In this document: positions 35,681-45,473 of the stretch, one piece after another
Numbering within the stretch: position 1 is the stretch's first letter
How the letters are laid out: each line of letters opens with the position of its first letter
Assembly (NCBI RefSeq): GCF_026262505.1
Contig: NC_067206.1
Location: 13,264,205-13,328,204 of the forward strand
Direction: 5' to 3'
DNA from: Trichomonas vaginalis G3
Taxonomy: Eukaryota; Parabasalia; Trichomonadida; Trichomonadidae
Length of the DNA stretch: 64,000 nucleotides
Made by a program: the position numbers and the translations under genes
The notes under the pieces: generated by a model
Told to the model about the DNA's origin: nothing
What the model saw: the letters and a program-made list of their open reading frames with translations, nothing else
Database searches by the model: none

Positions 35681-36006
35681 TCCGGGAACAACTTTCTCTC
35701 AATTGGAGCTGTAGCATACTCTTTGCGTAAGCGGTTCAGACCTTCTTCGAACTCTTGGTCTCTCTTCGATTTGGACTGAGATTGGAATTGCTGGGGTGGA
35801 GCTTGCTGGAACATCCAAGGGTTGGGGAAGTAAGGCATAGGCTGAGGAGGGTAGTTCGGGAAGCCTTGTGGTGGGTAGTAACCTTGAAGTGGAAATTGGT
35901 AGAAATTCGGAGGTACTTGCTGGAACTGAGGTTGCTGAGGAGACTGTTGTGGTTCTTTAGGTTCCTCTGGTTTGGGAATGGACTCGGTTGGTGGGACGTC
36001 AGTCAT
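35668..36006 (-). CDS. 112-residue Pro/Gln/Tyr-rich protein
   Basis: A Pro-rich protein of low complexity (GYYPPQGFPNYPPQPMPYFP) with a charged C-terminus. The ATG at 36006 was chosen because the open frame upstream consists of tandem repeats. Codons end in C or G far more often than in the neighbouring Polinton genes. No family is recognised. It is divergent from the 94-residue gene, with a repeat-rich region between. Confidence 0.5.
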   Translation of the reverse strand: MTDVPPTESIPKPEEPKEPQQSPQQPQFQQVPPNFYQFPLQGYYPPQGFPNYPPQPMPYFPNPWMFQQAPPQQFQSQSKSKRDQEFEEGLNRLRKEYATAPIERKLFPDQKI

Positions 36007-36014
36007 CTGTTTGT

Positions 36015-36245
36015 GTCCTGTCGGAAGGAAAAACTTTTTCTGTCGGAAGGAAAAACTTTTTCTGTCGGAAGGAAAAACTTTTTCTGTCGGAAGGAAAAAC
36101 TTTTTCTGAAGTTCGACCAAAAAGTTCTCAATTTTCGAAAATTTGAATGGTTTACGGACGGACAACTGGAAAATTTTTTCTTGTCGTCGGGAAAATTTTC
36201 CTTTTGTCCGGAAAATTTTTTCCAGTTGTCGGGAAAATATTTTCC
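36015..36245. repeat. tandem 22-bp repeats and palindromes between divergent genes
   Basis: Four copies of TGTCGGAAGGAAAAACTTTTTC fill about 36020-36108. Then at 36163-36228 an inverted pair (CAACTGGAAAATTTTTTC against GGAAAATTTTTTCCAGTTG) surrounds further GGAAAATTTTCC words. Confidence 0.75.
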
Positions 36246-36341
36246 TGTCGGATGGAAGGACTCGGAATGCCAGAAGGATTTGACGAGGCAATTTACCTAA
36301 TTTAAATTAACGACTGCGTAAAAGACTACTTGCGCAAGGTC

Positions 36342-36626
36342 ATGAAGCCCAAGGTCAAGTTCACCACTATTTCTGGAAGGGCTGTCTTGAATCTCGAGAC
36401 TTCGACCGGAATTCCAATTCAAATACCAGAAAACACTCCTTTCGACGACATAAAGGACGCCAAAAGAGAAGCTCTTGTTAAGTTCCTAAACAAACGTCCT
36501 TGGATAAAAATACCAAACAAGGAGAACCCCCTACCCCATATGAAATTGGCAATTCATTCTCTCCTTCGCTTCTCGGGTCAGCCGTTCTACATAACCTGTG
36601 AAGGCGACATCCAACCAGTTCAGTAA
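36342..36626 (+). CDS. 94-residue basic protein, unknown
   Basis: A basic N-terminus (MKPKVKFTTISGRAVL) is followed by a compact mixed sequence; no family is recognised. Codon use (ctc gag, gtc, acc, ttc) is richer in C/G than in the rest of copy C, as in the divergent 112-residue gene, so the pair may be a recent acquisition or a highly expressed gene pair. The frame is open for a few codons upstream without an ATG. Confidence 0.45.
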   Translation: MKPKVKFTTISGRAVLNLETSTGIPIQIPENTPFDDIKDAKREALVKFLNKRPWIKIPNKENPLPHMKLAIHSLLRFSGQPFYITCEGDIQPVQ

Positions 36627-36694
36627 ACCTTAACGTTTAACTTCACTTTTTTATGTTTTTTTGTGAAAGTGTCAAAAATAAATTGTTTTCGAGA

Positions 36695-36768
36695 GTTTTA
36701 GACCATGTTAGAAATGAGGTTAGAAAACGTGTTAGATCTAACATGCTACCCTAAAAGTATTTTTCAAT
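36695..36768. repeat. iteron-palindrome spacer module (GTTAGA word)
   Basis: ATGTTAGAAATGA, GGTTAGAAAACG and GTTAGATCTAAC are followed by ATGCTACCC and TAAAAGTATTTTTC. The outer words differ from the array at 33660-34740 (CATG instead of CCTT) but still pair. Confidence 0.55.
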
Positions 36769-37588
36769 ACTTTTTCAGCACTTTTCCGTAGTTATATATG
36801 AAAGACAATTCGAGATAAAAGTCATAGTACAATGGAATAATATGTTGCACACCATTTGTTGTGAACCAAACTTGAAAGTCAGAGAAACTGTTACTAGGTG
36901 GTTCGTAGAATTTAGAAGCAAAGTCATAAAAGTCCTTACCAATACATAGAAAACTATTGTTGCTTGAACTGAAACTTGCATGACACATAACATTTTGAGG
37001 GTCAAACACGTTTCTATAAACTGTCAAATCTGCTGGTGGAAGTATAAATTTAAATGGACCATCTGGTGGTAATGGTTCGTTCTGGTTTAGTAACCGAAGA
37101 AATTGTGCCCAAGAACGTTTGTCTACTTTCCAAAATAAAAACTCTGTATCTCTTGGAGGGTTAATTTCAATCTTTTGAAATGAAACGGTGGAGTTCATCT
37201 TGTCATATTCTAGTTTCAGATAGTATGTTCCATTTAGTAAAGAGTCGTATTTTTCTTGAAATTCCCAATAATATTTGTTCATTTGAGTTTGAAAGTCATT
37301 TAGAGTTTTCTCAAGACTTTCGTCTGAACGAACTGTAAAGATTCTCATTTCGTCAAATTTGTCTATTAGACCATCAGAACCTTTATACTGCCCATGAAAA
37401 TATACTGCGAACATAAATGCGTTAGTTCTATTTGAAAACAAAACTCTTCTAAATCCTATTGCCTTTGCATCTGAAGGACTTTGAAGCCAACGAATTGGAT
37501 AGTCAAACCTGTATGCTCGGGATGAAATTTCTTCATCTGAAATAGTCCTACCAGCATTTGTAAAGATATAGTCTAACGGTTTTGTATA

Positions 37589-39436
37589 GGGTTGTTAAAA
37601 ATATCAAAAATTAGCGTTTTGAAGACACCATGGTGTCTTATAATTTTCCCTTCCTTATTGGCGTGTAGAAATAAATGCGCCAATAGATTGAAGAAGAAGA
37701 ATTGTTTTTCTCTTAATGAACTTTAATCATTTTGATATAAGAATATTAAAAACATTAATATTATTTCGATTTCGGAAATTAAATTTCCAAATTTTTTGTC
37801 AATTTCTGAAATAACAGGATCCCGCATCCAACACGCAACAACAAAACACAAAACACACTTTTTGGTTCTTTCATCGTTTTAATCGTAATTTATGTAATAC
37901 ATGATTTGGATAAATTTTACAAAAATAGAACATATATTATATTCTTTTCAAAGATTCTTGCAAATCATCAAAAATAATTGTATTTTAAAAAATGATCAAA
38001 TTATCCTTTCATTATTTTAAACTTAAATTAGTTTTTATGATTGACTAAAGCAATCATATTTATTCATCATTAAATAAACAAAAAATAATATTTGAGAGTT
38101 ATTTCAAAAAAAAACACATTGAATTTATTAATTTGTCTCAATTTCAGTATTATAAATTTTTATAATTTCAATATTTTGAAATACACTTTTTAATATTTCA
38201 ATATTTATGATATTTCAATGTATTAAGTGGTCTCAAATTGAGCTTCTCAAATATAAGTTGGCCTATTCAAATAATAAAATTAAATAATATTTAAAATAAT
38301 AAATAAAAGTGATTGAGGTCATAGCAAAACGGCTGTTTCAGTCATTAATTCTTAAAAATAAAAAGGGTAAAAACTAAATACAATGGGTAAAATTCAATAG
38401 TGTCTGTGCTATCGTTCAATTTGAAGGTGTCTTTTGAAACCGCAAGACACATTGAATTTTTGAATAGTGTATTATGGTTTGACAGACACCAATGAAAAAA
38501 ATAAAATGATATTTATTTTAAATATATAAGATCCTTATATAAAATATAAATATTTTATCGTTTTATTTTCTTGTTTTAGAAATGTTTTTTATTGAAAAAT
38601 CAATAAAACTAACTTCAAAATGTTCCATATTAAGTTCTGTCAAAATGTAAGCTATTCAATTCTATCGTCGGGGGAAGTATCACAAATCTATCAATTTTTT
38701 TGTAAAAGTATACAAAAACATATGGTGTTCAATTAGTTTATAATAATATAAATATTAAGATTATCCAAAATAAGAAAAACTAGGTTTTGAGAACACTTTT
38801 GAGATGATAATCAAAATATTTTGATTGAAAAATAATATATTATTTATCAGATATAGAATGGATTTTTTCAAATTTAAAAATTCTGAAAAATAAACAGTTT
38901 TGTAAAGTAAAAAAAATGAACGAAAACTCGAGACCTCGTATTCCAAATGAATGGGTAAGATATATGTATGAAAAACTTGAAAGTGGTGAGTAAGGATGTC
39001 AATTTGGAAGAAAAGTGAGAAAATTTTGATTGTGAACTCATCTCTAATATTTTGGCTCCTTAATATATTTGAATCATGATCTTTGAGAAGAGTTCTCAAA
39101 AGTATTCACAAAAGCTATTTTTCCTTGAAATTTAAAAATCCTGTTTATTATATATTACCGAATTCAATTCCCTACATATTTCAAAATATTCTATGAGCAT
39201 TTCAATTTTTGAAAAAAACATATTTTTTCCAAATATATTTATTATCATATTTCTAATAATATTTCCTAAAGCGTCACTTTTTACTTCCTCGACGATTATT
39301 CCCCTCTCAAAAAATTCAATAGCTTACATTTTGACAGAACTTAATATGTAACAAAAATAAAATTTTTGATTTAAAGACACTGTGATGACACCAGGCAAAT
39401 CTTCAAAGACACCTATCGTCAGGAATCTAACAACCC
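37589..39436. mobile_element. TA-flanked DNA transposon insert, 1.85 kb
   Basis: It begins GGGTTGTTA and ends TAACAACCC and is bordered on both sides by TA, the target duplication of Tc1/mariner-like elements. Only nine terminal bases match. The interior is very AT-rich with repeated AGACACC words near both ends and no recognisable transposase, so it is non-autonomous or decayed. It splits the structural gene at 36764-39589. A further inverted-repeat pair lies inside (38627-38674 and 39290-39348). Confidence 0.65.
38627..39348. repeat. nested inverted-repeat pair inside the TA-flanked insert
   Basis: A 30-base stretch (ATATTAAGTTCTGTCAAAAT...) at 38627-38656 is repeated in inverted orientation at 39317-39346, with weaker matching for about 20 bases further in. 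It may be a second transposon nested in the first. A 112-codon frame between them (38761-39099) has no recognisable content. Confidence 0.65.
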
Positions 39437-39620
39437 TAGTTTTGTATCTGTTACTTTTGTTCTTTGTTTTTCAACCTGAAGCATTTAATATATGTAAAAA
39501 TATATTGTTTTAAAATGGTATGCCATTTCATATTTCTCATCTAACAAACAAGTTTCCCAACGGTCTTCTCCAACAAACTCAGCGTACATTTCAAATAAAA
39601 TAAAAAAATATTTTTTTTCT

Positions 39621-40187
39621 TTACTTTACATAACCGCCTGCTGCCATAAGTCTTTGACGCCAACCCATACCAGCTAATGAAGGTTGACTTGGTTTAGTTT
39701 GGAAACTAAACTTTGGTTTTGGTTTATCTTCAGTTTTTGGTTTTTCTTCTTCTATCGGTTCCTCTGACTTTACTTCACTTGCAGGAACAGTTGTGTCGTC
39801 AACATCTTCATAAATATCATATGCCATTTGTTTTTGTTTTCCTTTCAACTTTTTGTGTTTGTTGTAAAGTTTAGAATATTTCGACTCTAAGTCAATGAGA
39901 TGTTCTATAATGAACTGTTGGTCAGTGAAGTAAACTTTTCCATCTGTTGTCTCGAAAGCTCCTTCAGACTTCAATATTTTATTTGTGAGAGTCTGTTTCT
40001 TTTTTGAGATACTAGCCGTTCCATTTTTATGAAAAGTGACTTTATAGTTAGGGTTTGTATTTCCAGACCTGGCACTTTCTATTATTGAATTTTTCTCTTC
40101 ATCTGTAAGTTCTTTGACAGGTTTTGACAATGGTTCTGAACTTTTTGTTTGTGGTGTCAAATCTACCGTTTCAACTTCTTCGGTCAT
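39621..40187 (-). CDS. 188-residue charged protein with weak KDG-type domain
   Basis: Residues 30-70 (IIESARSGNTNPNYKVTF, HKNGTASISKKKQTL) resemble the small domain of the 142- and 80-residue proteins of copies B and D. A coiled-coil segment (LIDLESKYSKLYNKHKKLKG) and a Pro/Lys/Glu linker follow, with a short hydrophobic-basic end (GMGWRQRLMAAGGYVK). Its start is preceded by TTTTTTACTGAGATGAA, also found before the next gene. Function unknown; it lies among virion genes. Confidence 0.6.
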   Translation of the reverse strand: MTEEVETVDLTPQTKSSEPLSKPVKELTDEEKNSIIESARSGNTNPNYKVTFHKNGTASISKKKQTLTNKILKSEGAFETTDGKVYFTDQQFIIEHLIDLESKYSKLYNKHKKLKGKQKQMAYDIYEDVDDTTVPASEVKSEEPIEEEKPKTEDKPKPKFSFQTKPSQPSLAGMGWRQRLMAAGGYVK

Positions 40188-40206
40188 TTCATCTCAGTAA
40201 AAAATT

Positions 40207-40359
40207 TTAGTTTGGTTTGTTTTCAACTGGTTGTTTAGGTTTTTTAAGTCGGTCTAAAACTTCCTGAGGTATAGGAAGAACTTGACAAACACGTTGTGTA
40301 ACTGCTGGAAGCCGACAAATCCATCTTGAACCCATTTGTCTCAATGCTGTATTGTTCAT
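40207..40359 (-). CDS. 50-residue small protein
   Basis: A short frame (MNNTALRQMGSRWICRLPAV) ending in a Pro/Lys tail. It is supported as a gene by its start context TTTTTTACTGAGATGAA, identical to that of the 188-residue gene, and by its tidy fit between two genes on the same strand. No family is recognised. Confidence 0.5.
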   Translation of the reverse strand: MNNTALRQMGSRWICRLPAVTQRVCQVLPIPQEVLDRLKKPKQPVENKPN

Positions 40360-40378
40360 TTCATCTCAGTAAAAAATT

Positions 40379-40779
40379 TTACATTCCCCAAGTTTGAGGT
40401 GGTTGCGGTTGGTTATTGTTTACCCACTGTTGTGCATGGTTATATCCTCTGTTAAAGAATCTTTCACCTTGGTCCATATAGTGTCCTGCTTGGTTATAGT
40501 AGTCATTTGCTTTGTTATAATAGTTTCCTGCTTGTCTTCCTACATTGTCCATCCATCCTTGAACTTTTCCTCTTGTTTCAGGATTTGGAATAAGATTTGT
40601 TGCATCTCGTGCTACATCCCAACCTTTCTGTACAGTTTGTATAATAGGTTGTGCTTTCTCTTTAAGTATACCTAATGTACTCAAAATCTTCCTTCCAACT
40701 CCAAATACACCTCTGGCTATTGTTCCACTGCGGGTAAAAATCTAGATGCGACTCCTGCTAATGCGCCAAATAAACCCAT
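40379..40779 (-). pseudogene. small virion-like protein with Gly/Ala N-terminus, copy C
   Basis: It begins MGLFGALAGVASRF, a Gly/Ala-rich amphipathic start like that of the 174-residue protein (3290-3814). It continues with a Tyr/Asn/Gln-rich region of short helical repeats (YYNKANDYYNQAGHYMDQ) and ends in PQPPQTWGM. It is a fossil with about one break. A membrane-active minor capsid role is possible by analogy only. Confidence 0.5.
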
Positions 40780-40796
40780 TTCTTATGGGTTAAAAA

Positions 40797-41756
40797 ATGA
40801 CGAATCCAAACAAGGACCCCTATGTTTCTAAAGCGACAAAGAAAGCACTCATGATAAAAATCTTTAGTTCAACACCAAATGCTTGGTTTATGGATATCTT
40901 GGAAAACATTCCGAGAGTTAGAACAGATGGACCACCATACTGGCTAATATTTGTCGGTCAAAACACAAGATACTGTGAAGCCATACCATTATGGTCCAAA
41001 AATATTTTAGATGTGAAAACTGCTTTGACAATATTCGTTGACAAATACCATCCAACAAAACTAACATCTGACTGTGAAAGTTCTTTCAAATCAGACGATA
41101 TTAAAAACTATCTGCGTTCAAAAAATGTAAACCAATATTTCATTGTCGACCAAAACCATTCTGCTCTTGGTGTCATTGACGGTTGTATAAAAATGTTAAG
41201 AGACTTAAACCAACCACAAGGTGGTGAAGCAAATGAAATGTCATATGACGACAAGTATAGACACTTCTCCATGGCAAAGATGAGACAAGTTTTAAATATT
41301 TACAATAACCGTAAACAAAAAGGTTTGGGAAACCACTCCCCTGAAGAAATGAAAAACAACCCTGACTTAGAGAAAGACTATATATTTAATAATTTAGTCA
41401 AAAGAGACAAACAAGAAAGAATGCCGGGCTTCAAACTTCAGAAAGGTGACAAAGTAAAAATAGAAATACCCAAACGCGACCCATATGAAAATACTATTGA
41501 CTATGACAACAATGGGAACCCGACAGGTACTCACATTCGTGTTCGTAAAAATAGAAGAAAGTATACAAGAGAATATTATGAAGTTTTAGGCAAACATGGC
41601 AAAATGTACAGACTGCAAGCAGAAGATAAAACTACTATTGTCAGACCTCGTTTCAAACTTGTCAAAGTTCAAGGTGGTATACTTTCAAAGACAGTTCCTA
41701 ACAAATATAAGACAACTCCTGACGAATATGCTAAAGAAGTTGAAAATGACGACTAA
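40797..41756 (+). CDS. Polinton DDE integrase (rve core), copy C
   Basis: 319 residues with a retroviral-type integrase core: a first strand with FMDILENIPRV, LTSDCESSFKSDDIKNYL, then DQNHSALGVIDGCIKMLRDL and the helix with NRKQKGLGNHSPEEM. After the core comes a basic C-terminal region (RVRKNRRKYTREYYEVL) of SH3-like type. It is much diverged from the copy D integrase (55428-56513). Its stop codon is shared in overlap with the convergent fibre fragment. Divergence from the Gly/Ala protein leaves 17 bases between starts. Confidence 0.82.
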   Translation: MTNPNKDPYVSKATKKALMIKIFSSTPNAWFMDILENIPRVRTDGPPYWLIFVGQNTRYCEAIPLWSKNILDVKTALTIFVDKYHPTKLTSDCESSFKSDDIKNYLRSKNVNQYFIVDQNHSALGVIDGCIKMLRDLNQPQGGEANEMSYDDKYRHFSMAKMRQVLNIYNNRKQKGLGNHSPEEMKNNPDLEKDYIFNNLVKRDKQERMPGFKLQKGDKVKIEIPKRDPYENTIDYDNNGNPTGTHIRVRKNRRKYTREYYEVLGKHGKMYRLQAEDKTTIVRPRFKLVKVQGGILSKTVPNKYKTTPDEYAKEVENDD

Positions 41757-41935
41757 GCATTTCTATACCATGCGTAAACTGTCATGTAAGGTGGCATGTA
41801 TTCTTTACTTTGTCCCGTTGTTTGCGTATATCCCGAAACGCGATGTGTATGGTTTCCATCTCCCTGAGTGTTACCCCAGAAACAATTTATAGCAAACTGA
41901 ACGTTGTCTTTAACATCATATCCTTTACCTTTTGT
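41753..41935 (-). pseudogene. C-terminal end of a fibre gene, interrupted by copy D
   Basis: The readable end (GNHTHRVSGYT, EYMPPYMTVYAWYRNA) matches the end of the copy D fibre (GGNHVHTFTTN, DYMPPFMTVFAWNRVQ), a bacteriophage tail-collar-like C-terminus. The remainder of the gene should lie beyond the far end of copy D, outside the window. Confidence 0.7.
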
Positions 41936-41937
41936 CA

Positions 41938-42140
41938 GTTAGTATGACTATCTTGTGTACGGAGGCACTGCGAGCCTCCTTACCCATGATATGTGAATTT
42001 GACACTTTACAAAACCGTTAACGTATATTTTACAACACAAACACAAACACCAACTTAACCTTAAATATTTATAAAGCCGCCAACCACTTCACCTCACTAA
42101 CGTTTTCACAAACGACTTCACTACTGTAAAAATAAACGTT
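41938..42140. repeat. Polinton terminal repeat, copy D left end
   Basis: The reverse complement of 4440-4655 and 14745-14940. The terminal hairpin here is GTAAGGAGGC against GCCTCCGTAC (read on the minus strand), with stem bases different from the other two copies. It begins at GTTAGTAT, next to the interrupted fibre gene of copy C. Confidence 0.7.
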
Positions 42141-42141
42141 C

Positions 42142-42468
42142 TCATTTACAAAAGTATTGCAACTCTTCCCATTGCTGTGCTTCACACAATAGTTCATATT
42201 CTTCAGTATCGCTGCTGTCGCTCCAATCGTCAGAGTCAAAATCACTGTCATAGTTTATACCTGTAAGTTTTGACAAAGCTAATGAAACACGCTTACCGTT
42301 TGTATCGTATGCTTGTATAAACTTTCCATTCTTCATTCCTTCATAAATGCTTAAACTAACTTTACCCTTTCTCCCTCGTATCTGATAGAATGTATTTTCA
42401 CGAGGAACGAAGAACAAATTCTTGAACTCATGACCGTTGTAGTTTGTTATCTCAATAGTTTTCGTCAT
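42142..42468 (-). CDS. 108-residue terminal-proximal protein, copy D
   Basis: Nearly identical to 14421-14741 over the first 70 residues; the acidic stretch differs in length and sequence (DWSDSSDTEEYELL). It is the outermost gene of copy D and faces the terminal repeat. Function unknown. Confidence 0.65.
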   Translation of the reverse strand: MTKTIEITNYNGHEFKNLFFVPRENTFYQIRGRKGKVSLSIYEGMKNGKFIQAYDTNGKRVSLALSKLTGINYDSDFDSDDWSDSSDTEEYELLCEAQQWEELQYFCK

Positions 42469-42534
42469 TTACATCCAAATAAAATAAAAATAAATGATAT
42501 CACCACTCCCACACGTATGAAAACATAGCGCAAA

Positions 42535-42595
42535 AATAAATTTAGGTGAAGTGGTGAGATCTCACCTCTTTTTTCACCTCTTTTTTCACCCTAGC
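42535..42595. repeat. iteron-palindrome spacer module (GGTGA word, inverted)
   Basis: TAGGTGAAGTGGTGAGATCTCACC is followed by two TTTTTTCACC words. The counterpart with a slightly different dyad is 3829-3895. Confidence 0.6.
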
Positions 42596-42622
42596 CGCAA
42601 AGCGGCTCTGACCCTTTGGGTC
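42593..42622. repeat. GC-rich double-hairpin element (intergenic)
   Basis: AGCCGC-aaa-GCGGCT, two bases, GACCC-ttt-GGGTC. At 3823-3835 the same flanks (GAATTCAAC and GGGTGAAAAAAGAGG) are joined directly, so that site is empty. Confidence 0.8.
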
Positions 42623-42638
42623 TGTTGAATTCATTGCT

Positions 42639-42875
42639 TTATAACTCACTTCCTTTCTCCAACTCTTCTAACTTCTTCCTAAGTTCAGCAATGTTGTCCT
42701 CATGAAGTTTAATCTTTCTCAAAATTCCTTCTTTATCTAATGGTTGCTTTATCTTTCTAAACTGAACTCTACCATCCTTCATAGTATGAATGTAAAAACC
42801 TTCTGGAATAGTTCCTGATTTAATGTATTCTACCAAAAACTTTTGTTTCATTGCTTCAGTGACTTTATTTGTCAT
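42639..42875 (-). CDS. 78-residue KDG-domain plus coiled-coil protein, copy D
   Basis: The same as 14026-14268 except for the last residues. It carries the YIKSGTIPEGFYIHTMKDG domain and the short coiled coil. The start is the first ATG, at 42875. Confidence 0.65.
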   Translation of the reverse strand: MTNKVTEAMKQKFLVEYIKSGTIPEGFYIHTMKDGRVQFRKIKQPLDKEGILRKIKLHEDNIAELRKKLEELEKGSEL

Positions 42876-42924
42876 TTCAATCAAATAAAAATTTTAATAT
42901 TAAATAAAAATAACGTTATTTTTT

Positions 42925-43365
42925 TCAGTAAGGAAACGCAGGAGTTTTACGATTTATTTGAGGAGTAGGTTCTGGTTTAAATGTTGGAGTCGGTTTAGGA
43001 GTTGACTTTTGAACAGGAGTTTGTACTTCCATAGGTTCAGGAGTCATTGAAGGTTTTGCTTGTGAAGGCGTTGGAGTTTGTTTAACTTCAGCTACTTCAG
43101 TATTATTTACAACATTTGCTTTATTTCTTTTCAACATCATTACTGCTCCTGCTGTAGCTAGCAAACCTAGTGGGAGACCATATTTTATATAAGGACTTGA
43201 CCAAATGCTATTTTTGGCAGGAGCTGGTGGAACACCTAACCTTGGTGAAACTGCTCTTTGCCATTGTGCAGCTCGTAAGAAATATTCAATAGGTGCTCCA
43301 TAATCGTTTGGTAAAGTTTGTTTCACAGATGGTGAAGGTTCACGAGAGCTTGATGAAGAACTCAT
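42925..43365 (-). CDS. 146-residue membrane-anchored Pro/Thr-rich protein, copy D
   Basis: The relative of 13519-13977, with the same single membrane segment and a Pro-Thr tail shorter by six residues, which shows slippage in the tail. It lies after the capsid gene. Confidence 0.65.
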   Translation of the reverse strand: MSSSSSSREPSPSVKQTLPNDYGAPIEYFLRAAQWQRAVSPRLGVPPAPAKNSIWSSPYIKYGLPLGLLATAGAVMMLKRNKANVVNNTEVAEVKQTPTPSQAKPSMTPEPMEVQTPVQKSTPKPTPTFKPEPTPQINRKTPAFPY

Positions 43366-43395
43366 TTATAAGCTTTAAAAATAAACGTTCATCCT

Positions 43396-44969
43396 TTATT
43401 CCTCACTGTCGTCCGTAGCTAAGTTATAGTCGTCAAGTCTTATTATTGGTATGCCTGACTGTCTTACTTGTATTGCAAAGCAACAATCCCTCATAAATCC
43501 AATAAGTGGCTTTGGTACATTTTCTGTTGCTAGTTCAATAGGTCCTTTAACAGACAATTTGTATGTTATTGGAGCAGTAGATGTTTGACCTTGCTGGAAG
43601 CAAAAGTCCACTTCTGTTGGAAAACCACATAAGAAATGTGTGTTGTCATAGCTATCCCATTTATGTTCCACACTACCATCATCCACCAATGACCTCATAA
43701 CATCTTCATTAAATCCATCATATCATTGTTTGTATTGCAAGCGTTCGCAACCATTTCATAAAATACAGGTCCATATGATTTTTCAGGTTCTGCAGGCATA
43801 TTTCCATAAGCTCCCATGGAAAGCTGAAGATATTTAAACTTAGGGTTCTCAAAATTAACATAATAGTTGTCTTTCTTTCTAAATAGTGCCCAAATACTTT
43901 TAACATTAATAGGCGTATAAGCTGCTGTAAATGTTGCACTTGAACTATCTGTATTCTTTGAGAATGAACCATCCATAGGAATCCAATCCATAACTTTAAC
44001 AGGAAAACATAAAGCCTCGTTTGTATAATGTTCTACAAGTTCTGTATAAATGTTAGGGTCTAAAGAGAATGACTTTGGATGAATGAAACATTCATTAAAA
44101 TCCATCTTTGTTCGAAATAGTTGCTGGGTTACAGTTGTAATAGTAACTGTTCCACTAGCTTCTACTGCCTTCGTTATCATAGTGAATGGTTCATTCCATG
44201 GAACAAATTTATTTGTCGGTGGATTTGAATCTGAAGCAAATGCAACTTTAAGAGTTGGATTGAAAGCAATGATATCATTTACAGATATAGATGTGCATTG
44301 TAAGGCGTCGCTACTGAACTTTACTTTAAGCTGAATGTTTCCTGCAAAAGCTGGAATAAATCGAATAGCTTCTAATGGAAGGAATCTTCTAACAGGAATT
44401 CTTAAACGAAGCTTAAAATCAAATGATTTTCCTGCTGTAATTGGACCACTAACAATTTGTCCTGTTCTGCATGTTCCCGAATGACTCCATACATCTTCAT
44501 GTCGAGTCTTTGAGAAAACATCTACTTTCTTTATTTGTTCGGTAGTTTGTGAGTTTGAAGTTATATATGCTTCTTCTCTTGCGTTGTCTTGAGAATATAC
44601 GATACGACCATTTGCAAGGATTTGATATCCAGCAACTGCATAGAAAGCGTCATCGAAACCAATCCAAAATCCTGGTGGGTTTGTTTTATTGGAACCTGAA
44701 CCAATTTCTTTATCTACAATAAATTGACCTTCCATTTTATACGTAATGAATGTATTGTAAAGGTCCAACATATTTTCACCAGGAGGTGAGAGATTGAATG
44801 TTACCCATGTGTTATCTTTAGCAGTTCCAGGTTGTGATGGAATCTTTGCGTCAGAATATTTTCTATTAGTGTCACCAATTTGAACTGCATTGTCTATGAT
44901 ATCGAAATATGAGCGAATCTGATGAATATGCTCTGCTGGAGTAAATTCGTTTAACTGTTCGTTCTGCAT
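43396..44969 (-). pseudogene. candidate major capsid protein, copy D
   Basis: About 520 residues, nearly identical to the copy B gene (11916-13488), with the LRIPVRRFLPLEAIRFIPAF block and long beta-type stretches. Fossil with about one break. See 21919-23521 for the diverged relative that supports the capsid call. Confidence 0.65.
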
Positions 44970-44996
44970 GTATTTACTTCAGATAAAAATATCTAT

Positions 44997-45428
44997 TTAC
45001 TTCATTATTCTCACTCTTCTTCTTGGCATTCGTGGTGGAAGTTGTTTCTTGACATTTTCAATGAACTGTACATTCTCTTTTGTCTCAACTTCTTTCACTG
45101 GCGGGTCAGGGTTCTTTGACTCGGTTTGTTTTTCAATGAAATTCACGAACTTTGCAATAAGCTCTTGGTTCGTTATTGAAAGTACATCTGGCTTCTTTTC
45201 TTCTGTTCTATTGACTTTTCAGTTTGAACAGAAGGTTTTATATGGGCTTCGTGGCTTCGCCCTTGCCATGCACCTTAATGTTGTCGCTTCTGCATTCGCT
45301 AATGGAACCTTTCTTTTTCTTACGTATATTTTACCATCTTTACTCTGACTTACGTAATAGAAAGGATGTTGTATTCCTCTGGCGTCATTTAATATAATAG
45401 ACTCTCGTTCTGATTTTGACAAGCTCAT
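44997..45428 (-). pseudogene. KDG-domain protein, copy D of the 142-residue gene
   Basis: A relative of 11460-11888, with the small domain IQHPFYYVSQSKDGKIYV at the start and the basic end PRMPRRRVRIMK. The GC-rich part in its middle (about 45240-45275) is a rearranged version of the double-hairpin insert of copy B. Fossil with about one break. Confidence 0.6.
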
Positions 45429-45473
45429 TTTACATCGGTTAAAGTTTTAATTTAGTTTTTTATCTGCAGTCAA

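Larger units (their letters stand above)
36764..39589 (-). pseudogene. candidate minor capsid protein, copy C, split by an insert
   Basis: A relative of the 293-residue (2183-3064) and copy B (10258-11114) proteins: it carries FDYPIRWL...AKAIGFRRV, the shared YPxxW and IGxR block. The gene is split by the TA-flanked insert at 37589-39436 and has about one further break. As in the other subfamily it belongs to the virion gene set. Assignment rests on the shared block and on similar size. Confidence 0.55.
18240..41938. mobile_element. Polinton/Maverick copy C, diverged subfamily
   Basis: This second Polinton type has relatives of many copy A/B/D genes at clearly lower similarity, in another order: basic protein, 1126-residue protein, capsid, small proteins, SF3 helicase, ATPase, KilA-N genes, structural protein, integrase, fibre. 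No polymerase B is seen, so that part may lie beyond copy D to the right. The left limit near 18240 is inferred from the start of GC-richer gene-bearing sequence after AT-rich flank. It is interrupted by a hairpin transposon, by a TA-flanked insert and by copy D within its fibre gene. It is broken, with about half a dozen breaks besides these insertions. Confidence 0.72.

Noticed and set aside
35755-36300. 181-codon plus-strand frame
   Set aside because: Opposite-strand shadow of the Pro-rich 112-residue gene and its repeat-filled upstream region.
38761-39099. 112-codon frame in the TA-flanked insert
   Set aside because: Low-complexity AT-rich frame with no motif and no start context; likely chance.
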